Assembly: GCA_945878135.1 (NCBI GenBank)
Contig: CAMDUL010000001.1
Location: 1 to 64,000, forward strand
Reading direction: 5' to 3'
Source of the DNA: Chthoniobacter flavus
GTDB lineage: Bacteria; Verrucomicrobiota; Verrucomicrobiia; Chthoniobacterales; JACTMZ01
DNA: 64,000 nt
In this document: positions 61,025 to 64,000 of the stretch, one piece after another
Layout: every line of letters begins with the position of its first letter
Numbering within the stretch: position 1 is the stretch's first letter
Made by a program: the position numbers and the translations under genes
Notes under the pieces: generated by a model
What the model was told of the DNA's origin: nothing
The model's input: the letters and a program-made list of their open reading frames with translations, nothing else
The model's database searches: none

Positions 61025-62071
61025 ATGTATCTTCACGGGCTGGCCACGGCGAATCCCCCGCGTTCCTGCACGCAGGCCGAATGCCTCGCACTCGCGCGGT
61101 CGGCTTATGACACCCTTCCCGGATTCGACCGCCGCGCGCGACTCATGCTTTCGTCCATCCTGCGGAGCGACTCCGGCGTGGAGACGCGGCAGTTCGCGGT
61201 CCGCGACATCTCGCGCCTTTTCCAACTCGATGCCGACGAACTGAACGGAGAATTCCGCGCCACCGCACCGGCCCTGGCCGCCGCGGCGCTCGAACCGGCC
61301 ATGCGTCAGGCCGGGTTGGAGCCGGAAGAACTCGATGCCCTCGTGGTCTGCACTTGCACCGGCTACCTCTGCCCCGGAGTCAGCAGCTATGTGGCGGAAG
61401 CTTTGGGACTGCGGCCGGACGTCTGGCTCCACGACCTCGCGGGGCTCGGCTGCGGGGCCGCGATTCCGGGTCTGCGCACGGTGGCTGCGATCCTGGCCGG
61501 CGATCCCGGCGCCACCGTGGCCTGCGTCGCGGTGGAGGTGTGTTCGGCGGCCTTCTACCTGGACAATGATCCGGGCGTGATTATCAGCGCCTGCCTCTTC
61601 GGCGACGGCGCGGCCGCGACCGTCTGGCGTTCGGCCCCGGGAGGCCGCGGACTGCGCTGCCACAGCTTTGACACCGTCCACGATCCCGCCTCGCGCGACC
61701 GCATCCGCTTCGAGCAGAGGAATGGCAAATTGCGCAACTTGCTCCATCCTTCGGTGCCGGATCTCGCGGCCGGGGCCGTGGCGAACCTGCACCACCGCGA
61801 CAACCTGCGCGCGGACACCCCGCCAACCCGCGTCATCGCGCACGCCGGCGGTAAGCACGTGCTTGCAGCGCTCGAGAAGGTGCTGCCCGGCCAAGACCTC
61901 GCGGCATCGCGCACCATTCTGCGTCGGCACGGCAACATGAGCAGTCCGTCTGTCCTCTTTGCCCTGCAAGAGGCACTGCGCGACGACGCGCCATCACCGG
62001 GCCGCGACTGGTGGCTCACTTCGTTCGGCGCCGGATTCAGCGCGCATTCCTGCCGCCTGTCGGCCGGGTGA
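61025..62071 (+). CDS. Type III polyketide synthase (chalcone-synthase family)
   Basis: 348 residues, thiolase fold. Makes polyketides such as alkylpyrones or alkylresorcinols by iterative malonyl-CoA condensation on the enzyme. Catalytic triad visible: Cys near 143 in 'LAGLGCGAAIPGLRTVAAIL', His in 'RVIAHAGGKHVL' (near 272) and Asn in 'RRHGNMSSPSVLFAL' (near 304). 'MLSSILRSDSGVETRQF' and the C-terminal 'LTSFGAGFSAHSCRL' agree with the family. Follows the FAD oxidoreductase by 3 bp; the two form a small biosynthetic unit with unknown product. Confidence 0.93.
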   Translation: MYLHGLATANPPRSCTQAECLALARSAYDTLPGFDRRARLMLSSILRSDSGVETRQFAVRDISRLFQLDADELNGEFRATAPALAAAALEPAMRQAGLEPEELDALVVCTCTGYLCPGVSSYVAEALGLRPDVWLHDLAGLGCGAAIPGLRTVAAILAGDPGATVACVAVEVCSAAFYLDNDPGVIISACLFGDGAAATVWRSAPGGRGLRCHSFDTVHDPASRDRIRFEQRNGKLRNLLHPSVPDLAAGAVANLHHRDNLRADTPPTRVIAHAGGKHVLAALEKVLPGQDLAASRTILRRHGNMSSPSVLFALQEALRDDAPSPGRDWWLTSFGAGFSAHSCRLSAG

Positions 62072-62078
62072 GAAACCC

Positions 62079-64000
62079 TCAGAATTGGATGGGCGGCGGC
62101 GGCTGGAGATCCATGACCGGACGCTCTTGGGCCACCGCATCTTGCACACCGGCCGGTTCGGCCCGGCGCACTTCGGCCGGAGCCGCCGGACCGCGCGATC
62201 CGGCTGCCGGTTCGGCATCGGCCGGCAAAGACGCCACCTGCACCGCCTCGGCCACCGGGACATCGGGACCGAACAAATCCGAACTCGCCGGGGAAATCGC
62301 ATTGTAGGGGTCGCCCCCGACAACCGGAGCGGTGGACACGTCGACCGGACGAACCTTGCTCAGGTCAACCGTGGCAGCGGCCCGCGGCCATTCTTCCTCG
62401 TGGTATTCTTTGACGTAGCTCTTGAGACCGCCGGCATGCACGCTGCATTCCACCGACGGCGCGCGTCCGATCCGCGCGTATTCGCTGTAGACGGTTGATT
62501 GGACGTTTTCTCCCCCGCTGACCGTGCGGAAGCGCTCGACGCACTTCTCGGTGGCCCGTTCTCCGGACACGCGGCAAATGTCAACTTGCTCGACCGTGAC
62601 GGGCGCCTTGAGAGGTGAAGAAGGAAACTCCTCGCGTGAAGCATTCATCACATCGACCCAGACCGGCATGGCCAGGTCCTTGCCGAAGGCCCCGCGGAAA
62701 ATCTGCCGCGGACGGTCGAATCCCATCCAGACCCCGCAGGTGATGGCCTCGTCGTATCCGAGAAACCAGACGTCCGTGAAGTTGTAGGCGGTGCCCGTTT
62801 TTCCCGCGGCGCCCGCCACGGCCAAACCGTAGTCCGCCATGGCCCGGCTACCGGTCCCGCGCACCAAGGCATCGGTCAGCAGGCTGTGCACCTGCCACGC
62901 GGTGCTGTCCTCCACGATCTTGCGGCGTTTGTTCTCGCGGCGGTAGATGACCGCGCCGTCGGCCTCCTCGATGCGGTCGATGATGTGCGTGCGGTCCGGT
63001 TGCGTGCCGCCGCCCGGAAACATGGTGTAGGCCAGAGTCACCTCCTCGAGCGTCATCTCGCTCGTGCCGAGATAGCTGTTGGCATAGGGGCGAAGCGGGG
63101 ACTGGATCCCCGCGGACTTGGCCAGCTGGCCGACCGCATCGAGCCCCGTGCGGAAACCCACCCGCACGGATGCCGCGTTCTTGCCGCGCACCAGCGCTTC
63201 GCGCAACGTGATCTCACCCTCGTATTCGTTGTCCGGCCGCTCCACGCCCCACTCGCCGAGGATGCCCGCCCCGCCGCCGATGCCGACCAGACGGTTGTCG
63301 AGCGCCCAATCCTGGACCACATCACCGGGAAACAGCCCCTTTTCAAAGGCGGCAGCGAAGACGAGCGGCACGAATCCCGTGCCGACCGGTCGCCGACCCT
63401 GCACACTGCGGTTGTATTCGCTGTGGCGGAAATCACGTCCGCCCACCATGACGAGAACGCCGCCCGTGGCGTTGTCCACGGCCAGGACCGCGCCCTGCAG
63501 ATAATCGGGGGCGATGGTGTTCGAGGCGCCCGGTTTCGGCGGACGCTCGAGAAACTCCCGCGCAAAATCCCCGTAAGTCTGGTTGGCGTAGCCCCGCCGC
63601 TTCTCCACCTCGTCGAGGCGCCGTTGCAGGGCTTCTTCGGCCGCTTTCTGCAGCGGCGTGTCCAGCGTGGTGTGGATGCGGAAGCCGCCATTCATCGCCC
63701 GATCGTAGCCGAGGGATGAAATGGCCTGCTGCCGCACGTAGTCCATGGCGTAGGACTGTTTCGCGGGATCCGGGCGTCGCCGCACCGTGAGTTTCTCGGC
63801 CAGAGCCTTCGTGTATTCCTCCCGGTCGAGAAAACCGAGGTCGCGCATCTGCCGGAGCACATAGTCCCGGTTGACCCGCGCTCCCTCCAGGTTGCTCCAG
63901 GGCGAGAGACTGTTCGGGCTTTTCAACAGCCCCGCCAAAGTGGCGGCCTGGGCGGCGGTCAATTGCGCCGCCGGAATGCCGAAATAGCCGCGCGCGGCGG
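62079..64000 (-). CDS. Class A penicillin-binding protein (N-terminus outside window), degenerate transpeptidase site
   Basis: Bifunctional-type peptidoglycan synthase at the inner membrane; at least 640 residues are visible. The glycosyltransferase part reads 'YFGIPAAQLTAAQAATLAGLLKSPNSLSPW'. In the transpeptidase part the expected SxxK in 'GRRxPGSxFKP' is T-G-F-V (Thr at 63378-63380, Val at 63369-63371), and the expected SxN is G-K-N (Gly at 63183-63185), while 'AAGKTGTAYNFTDVWFLGY' keeps KTG. The catalytic Ser and Lys are therefore missing and the transpeptidase is probably inactive. A 200-residue Pro/Ala-rich tail ends 'DLQPPPPIQF'. The last 8 bp gap separates it from the convergent polyketide synthase. 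Confidence 0.9.
   Translation of the reverse strand, partial: AARGYFGIPAAQLTAAQAATLAGLLKSPNSLSPWSNLEGARVNRDYVLRQMRDLGFLDREEYTKALAEKLTVRRRPDPAKQSYAMDYVRQQAISSLGYDRAMNGGFRIHTTLDTPLQKAAEEALQRRLDEVEKRRGYANQTYGDFAREFLERPPKPGASNTIAPDYLQGAVLAVDNATGGVLVMVGGRDFRHSEYNRSVQGRRPVGTGFVPLVFAAAFEKGLFPGDVVQDWALDNRLVGIGGGAGILGEWGVERPDNEYEGEITLREALVRGKNAASVRVGFRTGLDAVGQLAKSAGIQSPLRPYANSYLGTSEMTLEEVTLAYTMFPGGGTQPDRTHIIDRIEEADGAVIYRRENKRRKIVEDSTAWQVHSLLTDALVRGTGSRAMADYGLAVAGAAGKTGTAYNFTDVWFLGYDEAITCGVWMGFDRPRQIFRGAFGKDLAMPVWVDVMNASREEFPSSPLKAPVTVEQVDICRVSGERATEKCVERFRTVSGGENVQSTVYSEYARIGRAPSVECSVHAGGLKSYVKEYHEEEWPRAAATVDLSKVRPVDVSTAPVVGGDPYNAISPASSDLFGPDVPVAEAVQVASLPADAEPAAGSRGPAAPAEVRRAEPAGVQDAVAQERPVMDLQPPPPIQF

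Overview
The window is GC-rich, tightly packed double-membrane bacterial DNA and most likely comes from the Verrucomicrobiota (Opitutae-like) or a close PVC relative. The evidence is lpxK (lipid A), exported beta-helix proteins with PEP-CTERM sorting tails, a secreted prepilin-like protein with a DG-type C-terminus, many secreted glycoside hydrolases, and the 'DPDGDGIANLMEY'-type C-terminal modules common in that phylum. This placement rests on protein families, not on a 16S gene or a database search.

Layout. 1-11443 is mostly housekeeping: a truncated GH13 amylase, transketolase, thrB-lpxK, an AI-2E-type permease, a LolA-like protein, PAP2 phosphatase, a GT39-like membrane protein, serA and a MarC protein. 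11461-16648 is an accessory block with two PEP-CTERM proteins sharing an unusual tail beyond the sorting signal, plus two PIN-domain toxin-antitoxin pairs. 16762-19840 holds ndh and an ABC-F ATPase.

19999-39627 looks like a beta-glucan utilisation locus. It contains a histidine kinase with an exported sensor, a NarL-type response regulator and a small secreted protein (one operon); a modular GH5; a GH3 with a downstream HTH/RNAP-alpha-CTD-like regulator; a PEP-CTERM beta-helix protein; a GH30 with a second beta-helix protein; a prepilin-like protein; a sugar-porter MFS; and a ROK sugar kinase. Three near-identical 18-bp dyads (TAGTCATTnCGGACTATA) lie upstream of GH5, the first beta-helix gene and GH30. 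They are the best candidate here for an undescribed regulon; the neighbouring response regulator is the obvious but unproven ligand.

39643-46645 carries efflux and membrane genes (a split AaeX/AaeA/AaeB-like set, a channel-like protein), a RelE-like protein and a sucrose-type transporter. 46714-51132 is tRNA-Arg(ACG) followed almost directly by gcvT-gcvH-gcvP. 51161-64000 holds a 3D-domain lipoprotein, ribE, an exported OB-fold protein, moaA with an NAD(P)-binding protein, DUF2752 and GYF/Yip1-like membrane proteins, a thioredoxin-family protein, glgX, Nudix, an FAD oxidoreductase plus type III polyketide synthase pair, and a class A penicillin-binding protein whose transpeptidase SxxK and SxN motifs have lost their serines.

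Many long alternative-frame ORFs overlap these genes because of the high GC content; they were judged to be shadows. Starts were trimmed to conserved N-termini, signal peptides and 4-nt overlaps wherever the longest ORF was implausible.
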